Position numbers and translations under genes: made by a program | The notes under the pieces: generated by a model | The model's database searches: none | What the model saw: only the letters and a program-made list of their open reading frames with translations | Told to the model about the DNA's origin: nothing | Shown here: in pieces, positions 8,517 through 17,478 of the stretch | Position numbering within the stretch: position 1 is the first letter of the stretch | Layout of the letters: each line of letters begins with the position of its first letter | Assembly: GCA_038562375.1 (NCBI GenBank) | Contig: JBCFAY010000014.1 | Span: 1-64,000, forward strand | Source of the DNA: JBCFAY01 sp038562375 | GTDB lineage: Bacteria > Bacillota > Clostridia > Christensenellales > CAG-138 | Reading direction: 5' to 3' | DNA length: 64,000 nt

Positions 8517-8546
8517 AAGGACTCTCCTAGGAGGGTCCTTTTGTCT
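8517..8546 (+). terminator. Terminator after rpmF
   Basis: A stem of ten base pairs including one G-T pair (8517-8526 with 8531-8540) is followed by TTTTGTCTT. It separates rpmF from plsX, although some read-through into plsX is likely. Confidence 0.75.
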
Positions 8547-8552
8547 TAAAGC

Positions 8553-8568
8553 GCGCATAAGTATGCGC
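8553..8568. promoter_or_regulatory. Perfect palindrome upstream of plsX, possible operator
   Basis: GCGCATA and TATGCGC flank a two-base centre, 25 bases before the plsX start. It does not resemble the FapR operator known for plsX in Bacillus. It could be a repressor site, a small hairpin or chance. Confidence 0.3.
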
Positions 8569-8592
8569 AGGAACGCATAAGGGGGTACGGGG

Positions 8593-9600
8593 ATGAAATT
8601 TGCGGTGGATGCATTCGGCGGGGATAACGCTCCCGGCGCGATCGTGGAAGGCTGTGTGAACGCCCTGAAATTGGCGGACGATTTTTCATTGGTGCTGACC
8701 GGCGCGAAGGATCGGATTGAACAGGAACTTTCGAAGTATTCCTTCGACGCAAAAAGGATACGGATCGTCGACGCGCCCGAGATCATCACCTGCGAGGAGC
8801 AGCCGACCGTCGCGATCAAGCAAAAGAAGAATTCGTCTTTGGTGCGCGCGCTCGAAATCGTGGCGGCCAAGGAGGCGGACTGCTTCATTTCGGCGGGTAG
8901 CACGGGTGCTCTGCTCACGGGCGCCACGTTCATCGTGCGGCGGCTCCCGGGCGTAAAACGCCCGGCGCTCGCGCCGATACTGCCGACGCGGGACGGATGC
9001 GTGCTCTTGATCGACTGCGGGGCGAATGTCGACTGCAAACCGCATTATCTGCAGCAGTTCGCGATCATGGGCGCAGCTTACATGAGCGGCGTCATGGGCG
9101 TCGAAAATCCGCGGGTGGGCCTTATCAACAACGGCGCGGAGAGGGAAAAAGGCAACGAATTGACGCGCGCGACGTATCCGCTTCTCGAGCAGGCGCCCAT
9201 CAACTTCGTCGGCAATTGCGAGGCGCGCGACCTCGTCTCGGGCGAGTATGACGTGATCGTGTGCGACGGGTTCGCGGGCAATATCGTGCTCAAATTCATG
9301 GAAGGGTTGGCCGGAACGCTCATGGGTATGCTAAAGGATGAGCTGATGGGCGATTTCCGCTCCAAGCTCGGCGCAGCCGTCGCGAAGCCAGCCTTCAAGC
9401 GGTTCAAAAAGAAGATGGACTATACCGAGTACGGCGGAGCCCCGCTCCTGGGCATCGACGGCGGCATCATCAAGGCGCACGGCAGCTCCAACGCCAAGGC
9501 GATCAGTTCGGCTTTGATGCAGGCGCGCGCAATGGTGACGGGCAACGTCGTCGGCGCGATCCGCGTGGGGATCGGATCGCTCGAGCAAGCTGAGGATTGA
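8593..9600 (+). CDS. plsX: Phosphate acyltransferase PlsX
   Basis: PlsX makes acyl-phosphate from acyl-ACP for PlsY in membrane phospholipid synthesis; it is a peripheral membrane enzyme. The 335-residue product starts MKFAVDAFGGDNAPG, the family hallmark (DAMGGD-like), and contains SAGSTGALLTGA near residue 97 and GFAGNIVLK near residue 230. The start follows AAGGGGG. plsX is often followed by fabD/fabG/acpP; here only acpP follows, so the rest of fatty-acid synthesis is elsewhere. Confidence 0.97.
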   Translation: MKFAVDAFGGDNAPGAIVEGCVNALKLADDFSLVLTGAKDRIEQELSKYSFDAKRIRIVDAPEIITCEEQPTVAIKQKKNSSLVRALEIVAAKEADCFISAGSTGALLTGATFIVRRLPGVKRPALAPILPTRDGCVLLIDCGANVDCKPHYLQQFAIMGAAYMSGVMGVENPRVGLINNGAEREKGNELTRATYPLLEQAPINFVGNCEARDLVSGEYDVIVCDGFAGNIVLKFMEGLAGTLMGMLKDELMGDFRSKLGAAVAKPAFKRFKKKMDYTEYGGAPLLGIDGGIIKAHGSSNAKAISSALMQARAMVTGNVVGAIRVGIGSLEQAED

Positions 9601-9625
9601 CAGGCACAGGCCTAGGCGATAAACT
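9597..9625 (+). promoter_or_regulatory. Promoter for acpP
   Basis: TTGACA (9597-9602) overlaps the plsX stop codon and is spaced 17 bases from TAAACT (9620-9625). It gives acpP its own strong transcription start, in keeping with the abundance of acyl carrier protein. Confidence 0.75.
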
Positions 9626-9667
9626 ATAAATCAAATGTTTTTGTACTTTGGAAAGGCGGTTACCGAT

Positions 9668-9892
9668 ATGGATTTTGAAAAAGTTCGCGATATTATTGCA
9701 AAGCAGCTGGATATTGATGCGGAGTCGATCACCGAGGACTCCCGCCTGATCGAGGATCTGAAAGCGGATTCGCTCGACGTAGTGGAGCTTATTATGGACC
9801 TCGAGCAGGAATCGGGCATTGAGATTCCGGAGGATGAGCTTCCGAAGATCCGTACGGTAGGCGATATCGTCGGCTTTGTGAACCGCAAATAA
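9668..9892 (+). CDS. acpP: Acyl carrier protein
   Basis: ACP carries acyl chains on a phosphopantetheine arm during fatty-acid synthesis. The 74-residue acidic product has the attachment motif ADSLDVVEL (Ser near residue 35) and the normal ACP length. The start MDFEKVRDII was chosen over an upstream in-frame ATG at 9635 because GGAAAGGCGG precedes it and the upstream extension is not conserved. It lies between plsX and rnc as in most Firmicutes. Confidence 0.97.
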   Translation: MDFEKVRDIIAKQLDIDAESITEDSRLIEDLKADSLDVVELIMDLEQESGIEIPEDELPKIRTVGDIVGFVNRK

Positions 9893-9903
9893 ATTCATCC
9901 GAT

Positions 9904-9930
9904 ACCCGCACGGTGCAGTTCTGTGCGGGT
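9904..9930 (+). terminator. Hairpin after acpP
   Basis: An 8-bp stem (9904-9911 with 9923-9930) closes an 11-base loop. The following T-tract is poor, so it may be a partial terminator or an mRNA-stabilising hairpin between acpP and rnc. Confidence 0.5.
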
Positions 9931-9955
9931 ATTGCCTTGTCTTAGAGGGACGAGC

Positions 9956-10672
9956 ATGAACCGTTTAAGAGAAGATGTGCTTCAAGCGTTTGAGAAAAGG
10001 CTCGGTTATGCTTTTTGCAATACCGGGCTTCTTGATATCGCGCTGACGCACTCGTCCTACGTCAAGGGCGAGAACCGCAGCAGCGAGCACAACGAGCGGC
10101 TCGAGTTCCTCGGCGACGCGGTGCTCGAGCTCTGCGTGACCGAGCGCCTCTATTCGGGCTATCCGGATTTGGACGAAGGCATTATGACGCGCGTTCGCGC
10201 GCACGTGGTGTGCGAGGCGGCGCTTTCGCCCGTCGCGAAGGATCTCGGCATCGGGGAGGCGCTGCTTTTAAGCCATGGTGAGGAGCGCACGGGTGGGCGC
10301 GAAAAACCCTCCATCCTGAGCGATGCTCTGGAGGCCGTGATCGGCGCGGTGTTTTTGGACGGCGGCATGGACGCGGCGAGGACGCTGATACTCGGCTTTG
10401 CTTCCCAAGCCATCGACGAGGCGGCCAAAAGCGCGAAGAACAAGGCATATTTCTCGAAAGATTATAAGACCTACCTACAGGAGTGCGTCCAGAAAGGGCA
10501 TCTGGGCACGCTCAAGTATACGCTCGTTCGCGAGGCCGGCCCCGACCATAAGAAACGCTTTACCATGCAGGCGCTTTTGGACGAGCGCGTGATCGGGGAA
10601 GGCGTTGGGCGGTCCAAGCAGGAGGCCGGGCAGGAAGCCGCCAAACGTGCGATTGAGCGGCTTGGGGAATAG
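9956..10672 (+). CDS. rnc: Ribonuclease III
   Basis: RNase III cleaves double-stranded RNA and matures rRNA precursors. The 238-residue product has the catalytic signature ERLEFLGDAVLEL near residue 43, a second acidic site (DALEAVIGAVFLDGG) near residue 120 and a C-terminal dsRNA-binding domain (from about DYKTYLQE to the end). The start at 9956 follows GAGGGA and lies 11 codons inside a longer frame with no better site. The next gene is smc, as in Bacillus, but after a 411-base gap. Confidence 0.97.
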   Translation: MNRLREDVLQAFEKRLGYAFCNTGLLDIALTHSSYVKGENRSSEHNERLEFLGDAVLELCVTERLYSGYPDLDEGIMTRVRAHVVCEAALSPVAKDLGIGEALLLSHGEERTGGREKPSILSDALEAVIGAVFLDGGMDAARTLILGFASQAIDEAAKSAKNKAYFSKDYKTYLQECVQKGHLGTLKYTLVREAGPDHKKRFTMQALLDERVIGEGVGRSKQEAGQEAAKRAIERLGE

Positions 10673-10687
10673 GATATGACGCTCCAT

Positions 10688-10723
10688 AAAGCGCACGGCA
10701 GAGCCGCTGCGCTTTGTTTGGTT
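10688..10723 (+). terminator. Terminator after rnc
   Basis: AAAGCGC (10688-10694) pairs with GCGCTTT (10709-10715) around an inner CGGC/GCCG stem, followed by GTTTGGTTTA. It closes the rnc transcript. Confidence 0.7.
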
Positions 10724-10730
10724 TACCACA

Positions 10731-10949
10731 TCGCAAAAGTGGAAGGATCCACTTTTGCGAGGATCACCGTGCATTTTGCCCCTCGGTTCTCGCAGTAGCT
10801 TCGAACTGTCGGGGCGAAAAGCACTTCAAGGTGTCATTTTGCACCGCGCATGCACCCGAATGGCACATTCGGGTATCCATCAAGGAAGCATGTACGGCTA
10901 CACCGTACAACCGATCGCCTGCAAAATGACGGATTGAAAGCCTCTGATC
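10731..10949. repeat. Dispersed three-stem structured repeat, copy A (long form)
   Basis: This element fills most of the 411-base rnc-smc gap. Stem 1 is a perfect 13-bp hairpin (10731-10743 with 10748-10760, loop AGGA). Stem 2 pairs 10769-10782 with 10811-10824 (GTGC, TTTT and GCCCC against GGGGC, AAAA and GCAC) with single-base bulges. Stem 3 pairs GTCATTTTGCA (10833-10843) with TGCAAAATGAC (10920-10930) around a 76-base loop that holds two more hairpins of 9 bp and 7 bp. A conserved tail (ggattgaaagcctctgatc) follows. A shorter copy lies at 41865-42010. The small open frames inside are not convincing genes. It may be a MITE/REPIN-like element or a structured RNA. Confidence 0.85.
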
Positions 10950-11011
10950 ACAGAGAAAACTGTTTCCATTCTTGCTCTGGGATTTGCACGCGGTCAAGCC
11001 GCAGCGTTTGT

Positions 11012-11041
11012 TTGCATTCGCTCGTTCGGCTATGGTAGAAT
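11012..11041 (+). promoter_or_regulatory. Promoter for smc
   Basis: TTGCAT (11012-11017) and, 18 bases on, TAGAAT (11036-11041) preceded by TGG, an extended -10. It lies between the structured repeat and smc. Confidence 0.55.
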
Positions 11042-11083
11042 TTACACTGGATAAATGCCTGTAATGAAAGGCGGTGGGCGCGC

Positions 11084-14000
11084 TTGCGATTGACAAAGCT
11101 TGAGATCAACGGGTTTAAATCCTTTGCCAAAAAGACCGAAATACAGTTTGACAAAGGGATTACCGCGATCATCGGCCCGAACGGCAGCGGCAAGAGCAAC
11201 ATTGCGGATGCCGTGCGCTGGGTGCTCGGCGAACAGAGCGCCAAGGCGCTCCGCGGCACGCGCATGGAGGACGTGATTTTTAACGGGACGCAGGAGCGAA
11301 AGGCGCAGGCTTTTTGCGAGGTATCCCTGACGTTTGACAATCAGGACGGGAGCCTCCCTCTCGATTTTTCCGAGATCGCCGTCACGCGGCGCGTGTATCG
11401 CTCGGGCGAGAGCGAGTATTGCATCAACAACAACTCCTGCAGGCTCAAGGACATCTCGGAGCTCTTCCGCGATACCGGCATCGGCAAGGAAGGATATTCG
11501 ATCATCGGCCAGGGCAAGGTCGAGGAGATTCTCTCCAATAAATCGAACGAGCGACGCGCCGCTTTTGAGGAGGCGGCCGGCGTGATGAAATACCGCGCGC
11601 GCAAGGAGGATGCCGAGCGCAAGCTCGAGAACACGCAGAAAAACCTCGTGCGCCTCAACGATATCCTCACCGAGCTCGAGGAGCGAAAAGGCCCGCTCGA
11701 GCAGCAAAGCGCGCTCGCGAGGGAATACCTTATCCTGCGCGACGAGCTCAAACGCATCGAGATCAATCTGTTTTTACAGCAATACGATAAGTCGATGGAG
11801 CGCATCCGGTCGCTGACGGGCGTCATCGACCAGCTCCGCGAGCAGTCGGAGTCGGAAGAGATGCGCCGGAGCGAGCTCTCGGGCTCCTGCGCCGCGATCG
11901 AGGAGAGCGAACGCTCCCTTGAAAATACGCTCAACTCCCTGCAGCAAAAGCTTGTAAGCTTGGCGTCCGGCGTGGAAACGCGCATGGGCGAGGCGAAACT
12001 TTTGGAGGAGCGCATCGCCAACATCCGGCGCGAGCGCGAGCGTATCGACCAAAGTACGGCGGAGGGCGCCGAGCGCGAGGCCCGCATTGAGAAGGAACTC
12101 GGCGGCCTGGCCGGGCGCGAGGCGGAAAAGGAGAGCGAGCTTTCCGAGAAACGCTTGCGCATCGAGGCGGCCGAGGAACAAAAGGGCGCGTGCGACGAGG
12201 AGCTTTCGGAGGCCGAAGCGCAGCTGGAATCCTACAAAACCAGCATCATGGAGGCCATGAACCGCATTTCCGACGCGCGCAGCCAGCTTTCGCGCTTCGA
12301 GGCGATGGAAACGGCGATCGGCCAGCGAATGGAGCAGCTGACGGAACAGGAAAAGAGCGCGCAGGATCAGGCCGAGGCGCTCAAAGAGGAATACGCGGAA
12401 GCCGAGCGCCAGTTCGAGGCTACGCAAGAGGCCAAGCGCGCCCGTATAGACGAGAAGGATCAGGCGTCCGCCCGCATGAAGGAGTGCCAGGAAAAGCTCA
12501 CGTCGCTTGAAAAGCAGCTCTTCGACCGAAAGGGCGAGCAGCAGGCCAAGGAGGCGCGCCTTCACATGCTCGGCGAAATGAAGCGCGCGCACGAAGGGTA
12601 TTATGCGAGCGTGCGCAACGTATTGAACGACTGCGCGAAGGATCCGTCGCTCAAGCAATGCGTCGAGGGCGTCGTGGCGGAGCTGATCCATGTGCCCGCC
12701 GAGTATGTGACCGCCGTCGAGATGGCGCTTGGGTCGGCGCTGCAGAACATCGTCACGCCGGATGAAAACGCGGCGAAGCGCGTGATCGAGCATCTGAGGA
12801 AACGCCAGTACGGCAGGGCGACGCTTTTGCCGGTCTCCGTGATGAGCGGAAGGCTCTTGAATCCTAAGGAAAAAGCCTGCCTGAATACCTCCGGCTGCTT
12901 CGGCGTCGCGAGCGAGCTGATCGAGTTCGACGCGAGGTACCGCGGTATCGTGGAAAACCTGCTCGGGCGCACGGTGATCGTCCGAGAGCTCGACGTGGGC
13001 ATCCGCATCGCCCGGGAAACGGGCAACGCATTTCGCATCGCGACGCTCGACGGGGATATCATCAATCCGGGGGGCTCGATGACCGGCGGCAGCCTGCAAA
13101 AGCGCGAATACAGTCTTCTTGGGCGCGAGAGCGAAATCGAGTCGCTCAAGGACGCTTTAAAGACAAACGCCGAAGAGCAGAAAAAGCTCGCGGCGGCGAT
13201 CGGCGAGCTTGGTCGGGAGCGGGACGAGCATCAGGCGGAGCTTGAGCGCATCGAACAAGCGCTTCAAGGCTGCGAGATCGCGCTCGCGCGCGAGCGCGAA
13301 AAGGTGGACATCATCCGCCGCGATCAGAACAAATGCGATCAGGAGATCGAGCGGCTGGCCGAGGAGCGCTCCGAGCTCGAGGAAAACCTCGCGGAGCTCC
13401 AAAAGCGGCGCGAGCAGGCGGCCTCGGTGCAGAGCGACCTTGAGCAGGGCAACACGGCGACGCAGGAGGATGTGCGCCGTGTGCAAAAACAAATCGCGGA
13501 GCTCCGCGTGCGGCGCGACGAGATCCTCTCGGGCATCACCCGAGAGCAGGTCTCCCTCGCGGGCGCACAGAAGGAGCGCGACGCGCTCCGGGCGGAGCAA
13601 AAGCGCCTGCTTTCGGAGAAGGCCGAACAGCGCCGCCAGTCGGAAAAGGACGAGCAGAGCCGCATTGCAGGGGAGGCCGCGATCCGCGGGTTCGAACAGG
13701 AACTGGCGTCGCTTACCTCTACCGTGGGCACGCAGCGCAAGGAGGTCGACGATCTGAACGACCAGATCCGTAAGATCGAGGAGGAGCGCCAGGCGCAAAT
13801 CCTTTCGCTGACCGAGCTGCGCGGACGGAGGGATTCGGTCGCCGACGTGATACGGGACCTCTCGGAGCGGCTGCACCGCTCGGAATTGAACCTCAGCAAG
13901 GCGCAGATGGAACTGACCTCCATGCAGGATCGCATCTGGGAGGATTACGGGCTCACCTATGAAAACGCGCTGCAGATCAAGGAATCCATATCGATGGTGA

Positions 14001-14647
14001 ACGCGCACATGCGGGTCGACGAGCTGAAGAAGGCGATCCGCGCCCTGGGCGACGTCAACCTCAACGCGATCGAGGACTACCGGATCGTCCGCGAGCGCTT
14101 CGACATGCTCACGGAGCAGTGCGGGGATCTCGAGCAGGCGCAGGCGGATCTGAACACGCTCATCGACGAGCTGACGGCCTCGATGGAGCGCGAGTTCAAG
14201 AAGCAGTTCCAGCTGATCCAGGAGAATTTCTCCGTCGTGTTCAGCGAGCTCTTCGGCGGCGGCCGCGCCGAGCTTGTTTTGACGGATCCCGACGACGTGC
14301 TCAACTGCGATATCGATATCATCGCGCAGCCGCCGGGCAAAAAGCTCTCGCTCCTTTCGCTGCTTTCAGGCGGCGAGCGGGCGCTTACGGCGATCGCGCT
14401 GCTGTTCGCGATCTTGAAGCTTAAGCCTACCGCGTTCTGTCTGCTCGACGAGATCGAATCCTCGCTCGACGAGACGAACGTGTTGAACTTCGCGGAGTAT
14501 CTTAAGAACTATTCGGAGCAGACTCAATTTATATTGATTACGCACCGCCGCGGCAGCATGGCCGCGAGCGACGCGCTCTACGGGGTTGCGATGGAGGAAA
14601 AAGGCGTATCGACGCTGATCTCCGCGCGCCTTAACAAAGCGGTATAG
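11084..14647 (+). CDS. smc: Chromosome segregation protein SMC
   Basis: SMC is the ATPase of the bacterial condensin that compacts and segregates the chromosome with ScpA and ScpB. The 1187-residue product is full length: Walker A GPNGSGKSN near residue 32, a long coiled coil, a hinge at about 505-660, a second coiled coil, the signature LSGGERALTAIA near residue 1094 and Walker B CLLDEIES near residue 1118. The only sensible start is the TTG at 11084 (MRLTKLEINGFKSF) after AAAGGCGG; the ATG at 11064 is in another frame and stops after nine codons. It is followed by ftsY. Confidence 0.97.
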   Translation: MRLTKLEINGFKSFAKKTEIQFDKGITAIIGPNGSGKSNIADAVRWVLGEQSAKALRGTRMEDVIFNGTQERKAQAFCEVSLTFDNQDGSLPLDFSEIAVTRRVYRSGESEYCINNNSCRLKDISELFRDTGIGKEGYSIIGQGKVEEILSNKSNERRAAFEEAAGVMKYRARKEDAERKLENTQKNLVRLNDILTELEERKGPLEQQSALAREYLILRDELKRIEINLFLQQYDKSMERIRSLTGVIDQLREQSESEEMRRSELSGSCAAIEESERSLENTLNSLQQKLVSLASGVETRMGEAKLLEERIANIRRERERIDQSTAEGAEREARIEKELGGLAGREAEKESELSEKRLRIEAAEEQKGACDEELSEAEAQLESYKTSIMEAMNRISDARSQLSRFEAMETAIGQRMEQLTEQEKSAQDQAEALKEEYAEAERQFEATQEAKRARIDEKDQASARMKECQEKLTSLEKQLFDRKGEQQAKEARLHMLGEMKRAHEGYYASVRNVLNDCAKDPSLKQCVEGVVAELIHVPAEYVTAVEMALGSALQNIVTPDENAAKRVIEHLRKRQYGRATLLPVSVMSGRLLNPKEKACLNTSGCFGVASELIEFDARYRGIVENLLGRTVIVRELDVGIRIARETGNAFRIATLDGDIINPGGSMTGGSLQKREYSLLGRESEIESLKDALKTNAEEQKKLAAAIGELGRERDEHQAELERIEQALQGCEIALAREREKVDIIRRDQNKCDQEIERLAEERSELEENLAELQKRREQAASVQSDLEQGNTATQEDVRRVQKQIAELRVRRDEILSGITREQVSLAGAQKERDALRAEQKRLLSEKAEQRRQSEKDEQSRIAGEAAIRGFEQELASLTSTVGTQRKEVDDLNDQIRKIEEERQAQILSLTELRGRRDSVADVIRDLSERLHRSELNLSKAQMELTSMQDRIWEDYGLTYENALQIKESISMVNAHMRVDELKKAIRALGDVNLNAIEDYRIVRERFDMLTEQCGDLEQAQADLNTLIDELTASMEREFKKQFQLIQENFSVVFSELFGGGRAELVLTDPDDVLNCDIDIIAQPPGKKLSLLSLLSGGERALTAIALLFAILKLKPTAFCLLDEIESSLDETNVLNFAEYLKNYSEQTQFILITHRRGSMAASDALYGVAMEEKGVSTLISARLNKAV

Positions 14648-14696
14648 TTTCAGGCAAGGGTTTGAAATCCCCGGCCTTGCGGAAGGAATGAACAAT

Positions 14697-15602
14697 ATGG
14701 CAAACGAGGGCTTTTTCGCCAAACTGAAGGCTGGGCTCGCCAAAACGCGGGACAGCCTGTTCTCCGGCGTGTTTTCCCGCGCCGGGATCGTCGGCGAGGC
14801 ATTTTTTGAGGAACTCGAGGAGGCCATGATCATGGCGGACATGGGCATGGCGACAACACAGAAGCTGCTCGACGAGCTTCGGGATACGCTCGAGAAAAAC
14901 AAGATCAAAGAGGTGTCCGAGGCGCGGGCAGCGCTTATTTCGATCGTGGCGGACGCGATGCGCGCCGAGGACGGATTCCTGGGGCAGGAGGGCGGCGCGA
15001 TCGCTTTGATCGTCGGCGTAAACGGCGTCGGCAAGACCACGTCCATCGGCAAGCTCGCGCATTATTATCTTTCCAAAGGAAGGAAACCCATGCTGGCGGC
15101 GGCGGATACGTTCCGCGCGGCTGCGGCGGAACAGCTCGGCATTTGGGCCGAGCGCGCCGGGGTGCCGATCGTAAGGCATGGCGAGGGCGCGGATCCGGCG
15201 GCGGTGGTGTACGACGCGATGGCGTCCTACAAGGCAAAGGGCAGGGACCTTCTCCTGTGCGATACCGCCGGAAGGCTGCACAACAAGAAGAACCTGATGG
15301 AGGAGCTCAAGAAGATCCGCCGCGTGATCGACCGCGAGATGCCGGGCGTCCCGATCGAGGTGCTGCTCGTACTGGACGCGACGACGGGGCAGAACGCCAT
15401 CGCCCAGGCGAGGGTTTTCGGAGAGACGACGGGCCTGACGGGCGTGATACTGACAAAGCTCGACGGCACCGCAAAGGGCGGGGTCGCGGTAGCGATCCGA
15501 CAGGAGCTCGGGCTGCCGGTGCGCTTTGTCGGCGTGGGCGAGGGCATCGACGATCTGCAGCCGTTCGACGCGGACGCGTTCGCTTCGGCGCTGCTTGGGT
15601 AA
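14697..15602 (+). CDS. ftsY: Signal recognition particle receptor FtsY
   Basis: FtsY is the membrane-associated GTPase that docks SRP-ribosome complexes at the translocon. The 301-residue product has the N domain, then G1 GVNGVGKTTSIGKLA near residue 104, the DTFRAAA box, DTAGR and TKLDG. The long acidic A domain of E. coli is missing, as in most Firmicutes. ATG 14697 (MANEGFF) is preferred to ATG 14688 because GGAAGG is ten bases upstream of it and abuts the earlier codon. The SRP partner genes ylxM and ffh follow. Confidence 0.96.
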   Translation: MANEGFFAKLKAGLAKTRDSLFSGVFSRAGIVGEAFFEELEEAMIMADMGMATTQKLLDELRDTLEKNKIKEVSEARAALISIVADAMRAEDGFLGQEGGAIALIVGVNGVGKTTSIGKLAHYYLSKGRKPMLAAADTFRAAAAEQLGIWAERAGVPIVRHGEGADPAAVVYDAMASYKAKGRDLLLCDTAGRLHNKKNLMEELKKIRRVIDREMPGVPIEVLLVLDATTGQNAIAQARVFGETTGLTGVILTKLDGTAKGGVAVAIRQELGLPVRFVGVGEGIDDLQPFDADAFASALLG

Positions 15603-15631
15603 GATTCCCAGCCTCGTTTCGGAAAAAACGC

Positions 15632-15659
15632 TTGACGGATCCGCAATATAGGGTATAAT
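15632..15659 (+). promoter_or_regulatory. Promoter for ylxM-ffh
   Basis: TTGACG (15632-15637), 16-base spacer, TATAAT (15654-15659). It lies between ftsY and ylxM, so the SRP genes have their own start. Confidence 0.8.
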
Positions 15660-15716
15660 AGCATAGGTGTAAAGCTTTTCCCCTTTACAGCAATGAAGAT
15701 CGGCAGGTAACAGCCC

Positions 15717-16073
15717 ATGGAACGCAACGTTGAGCTTGGCATCTTGCTGGATCGGTACGGCTGTATTCTCACTCCGCGCCAGCGCAAGCTGATGGGCCTG
15801 CACGTGAACGAGGATCTTTCGCTTGCGGAAATCGCTGAGAGGGAAGGCATCTCCCGCCAGGGGGTGCACGATGCGATCCGAAGGGCGCAGGCGCAGCTTG
15901 ACATGATGGAGCAGGAGTTAAAGCTGCTCGAGCGGACCCGAAAGGTATCGCTTCTGGCGCAGGAGCTGCGCGCGATGATCGCCGGGGCGGAGCTTTCCGG
16001 CGCGCTCAAGGATGCGCTGCTAAACAGGATCGGCGAGATGGAGCAATCGATGGAGGAACCCCATGGCGTTTGA
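15717..16073 (+). CDS. ylxM: YlxM/p13-like SRP-associated HTH protein
   Basis: YlxM (UPF0122) is a small helix-turn-helix protein encoded with ffh in Firmicutes and reported to modulate SRP assembly in streptococci. The 118-residue product has a sigma-70 region-4-like HTH (LSLAEIAEREGISRQGVHDAI, about residues 35-55) and a helical tail. Its 3' end overlaps ffh by 11 bases, which implies coupled translation. Confidence 0.92.
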   Translation: MERNVELGILLDRYGCILTPRQRKLMGLHVNEDLSLAEIAEREGISRQGVHDAIRRAQAQLDMMEQELKLLERTRKVSLLAQELRAMIAGAELSGALKDALLNRIGEMEQSMEEPHGV

Positions 16074-17400
16074 CGGGCTATCCGCAAAACTGCAGGGAAT
16101 ATTCAAAAAGCTGACCGGCCGCGGCAAGCTTAACGAGAAGGAAGTCAAAGAGGCGATGCGCGAGGTAAAGCTCGCGCTCTTGGAGGCGGACGTCAATTTT
16201 ACCGTCGTGAAGAACTTCATCGCCAGCGTGACCGAGCGCGCGGTGGGCGCGGAGGTTCTCGAGAGCCTGACGCCCGGGCAGCAGGTCATAAAAATCGTCA
16301 GCGAGGAACTCACGCGCCTGATGGGCGGCGGCCACAGCAAGCCGGACTTCGGTTCGACGAGCCCCGCCGTGATACTGATGGCGGGCCTCCAGGGTTCCGG
16401 CAAAACCACGATGACGGGCAAGCTCGGCGCATATTTAAAAAAGCAATACGGGAAATCGCCTTTGCTTGTGGCGTGCGATATCTATCGCCCCGCCGCGGTG
16501 AAGCAGCTGCAGATCGTGGGCGAAAAGCTCTCGCTCCCGGTGTTTGAGCGCGGGCAGAGCGACCCTGTGGAAACCGCCGCGCTTTCGATCGACTACGCAA
16601 AAAAACATTTTCTCGATCTGGTGATCCTCGATACCGCCGGGCGGCTTCATATCGACAGCGATATGATGCAGGAGCTCGAGCGCATCTCTTCGCGCGTGCA
16701 CCCGAGCGAGATCCTCCTTGTCGTCGACGCGATGACGGGGCAGGACGCGGTCAACGTCGCCAAAGCGTTCGACGAGCGGCTAGCGCTCACGGGCGTCGTG
16801 CTTACAAAGCTCGACGGCGATACGAGGGGCGGCGCGGCTTTGAGCATCCGTTCGGTAACGGGAAAGCCCATCAAGTTCGCGGGAACCGGCGAGAAGCTCG
16901 GGGATATCGAGGCGTTTCATCCCGACCGCATGGCCTCGCGCATCCTCGGAATGGGGGACATGCTTTCGCTCATCGAGAAGGCGCAGACCGCGTTCGACGA
17001 GAAAAAGGCGCAGGAGCTCGAAGCGAAGCTCCGCAAAGACGAGTTTACGCTCGACGATTTCCTTTCCCAGCTCGAGCAGGTCAAGGGCATGGGCTCCATG
17101 CAGGACATCCTCGGCATGCTGCCGGGCGTGGACACCTCCAAGCTCGGAGCGATGCAGGTCGACGAGAAACAGCTCGCGCGCACCGAGGCGATCATCAAGT
17201 CCATGACGCCGCAGGAGCGCAGGAAGCCGGACATCCTCAACGCGAGCCGCAGGAAGCGCATCGCGCGCGGCAGCGGCGTGACCATACAGGACGTCAACCG
17301 GCTGCTCAATCAGTTTGAAGCTTCCCGCAAGATGATGAAGCAGTTCGCGGGCGGCAAGATGATGAAAAAAGGCAGGATGAAATTTCCGTTTTCGTTCTAA
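16063..17400 (+). CDS. ffh: Signal recognition particle protein Ffh
   Basis: Ffh is the SRP54 homologue that binds 4.5S/6S SRP RNA and signal peptides. The 445-residue product has the N domain, G1 GLQGSGKTTMTGKLG near residue 108, DTAGRLH and TKLDGDTRGG, then a C-terminal M domain with RRKRIARGSGVTIQDVNRLL, the SRP RNA-binding region. The methionine-rich tail (KMMKKGRMKFPFSF) is typical. A small AACGGC/GCCGTT hairpin follows. No SRP RNA gene was recognised in the window. Confidence 0.98.
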   Translation: MAFDGLSAKLQGIFKKLTGRGKLNEKEVKEAMREVKLALLEADVNFTVVKNFIASVTERAVGAEVLESLTPGQQVIKIVSEELTRLMGGGHSKPDFGSTSPAVILMAGLQGSGKTTMTGKLGAYLKKQYGKSPLLVACDIYRPAAVKQLQIVGEKLSLPVFERGQSDPVETAALSIDYAKKHFLDLVILDTAGRLHIDSDMMQELERISSRVHPSEILLVVDAMTGQDAVNVAKAFDERLALTGVVLTKLDGDTRGGAALSIRSVTGKPIKFAGTGEKLGDIEAFHPDRMASRILGMGDMLSLIEKAQTAFDEKKAQELEAKLRKDEFTLDDFLSQLEQVKGMGSMQDILGMLPGVDTSKLGAMQVDEKQLARTEAIIKSMTPQERRKPDILNASRRKRIARGSGVTIQDVNRLLNQFEASRKMMKQFAGGKMMKKGRMKFPFSF

Positions 17401-17410
17401 GTACGCGGAT

Positions 17411-17427
17411 AACGGCAAAGCCGTTTT
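17411..17427 (+). terminator. Short hairpin after ffh
   Basis: AACGGC-AAA-GCCGTT followed by TTC. A six-pair stem, so a weak terminator or processing hairpin before rpsP. Confidence 0.4.
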
Positions 17428-17478
17428 CTATACACATTTCATTTAGATTATGAGAAACAACTAGGAGGGACACTCAAA

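Noticed and set aside
10755..10937. 60-codon open frame in the rnc-smc gap
   Set aside because: It lies entirely within the structured repeat, and the short repeat copy does not preserve the frame.
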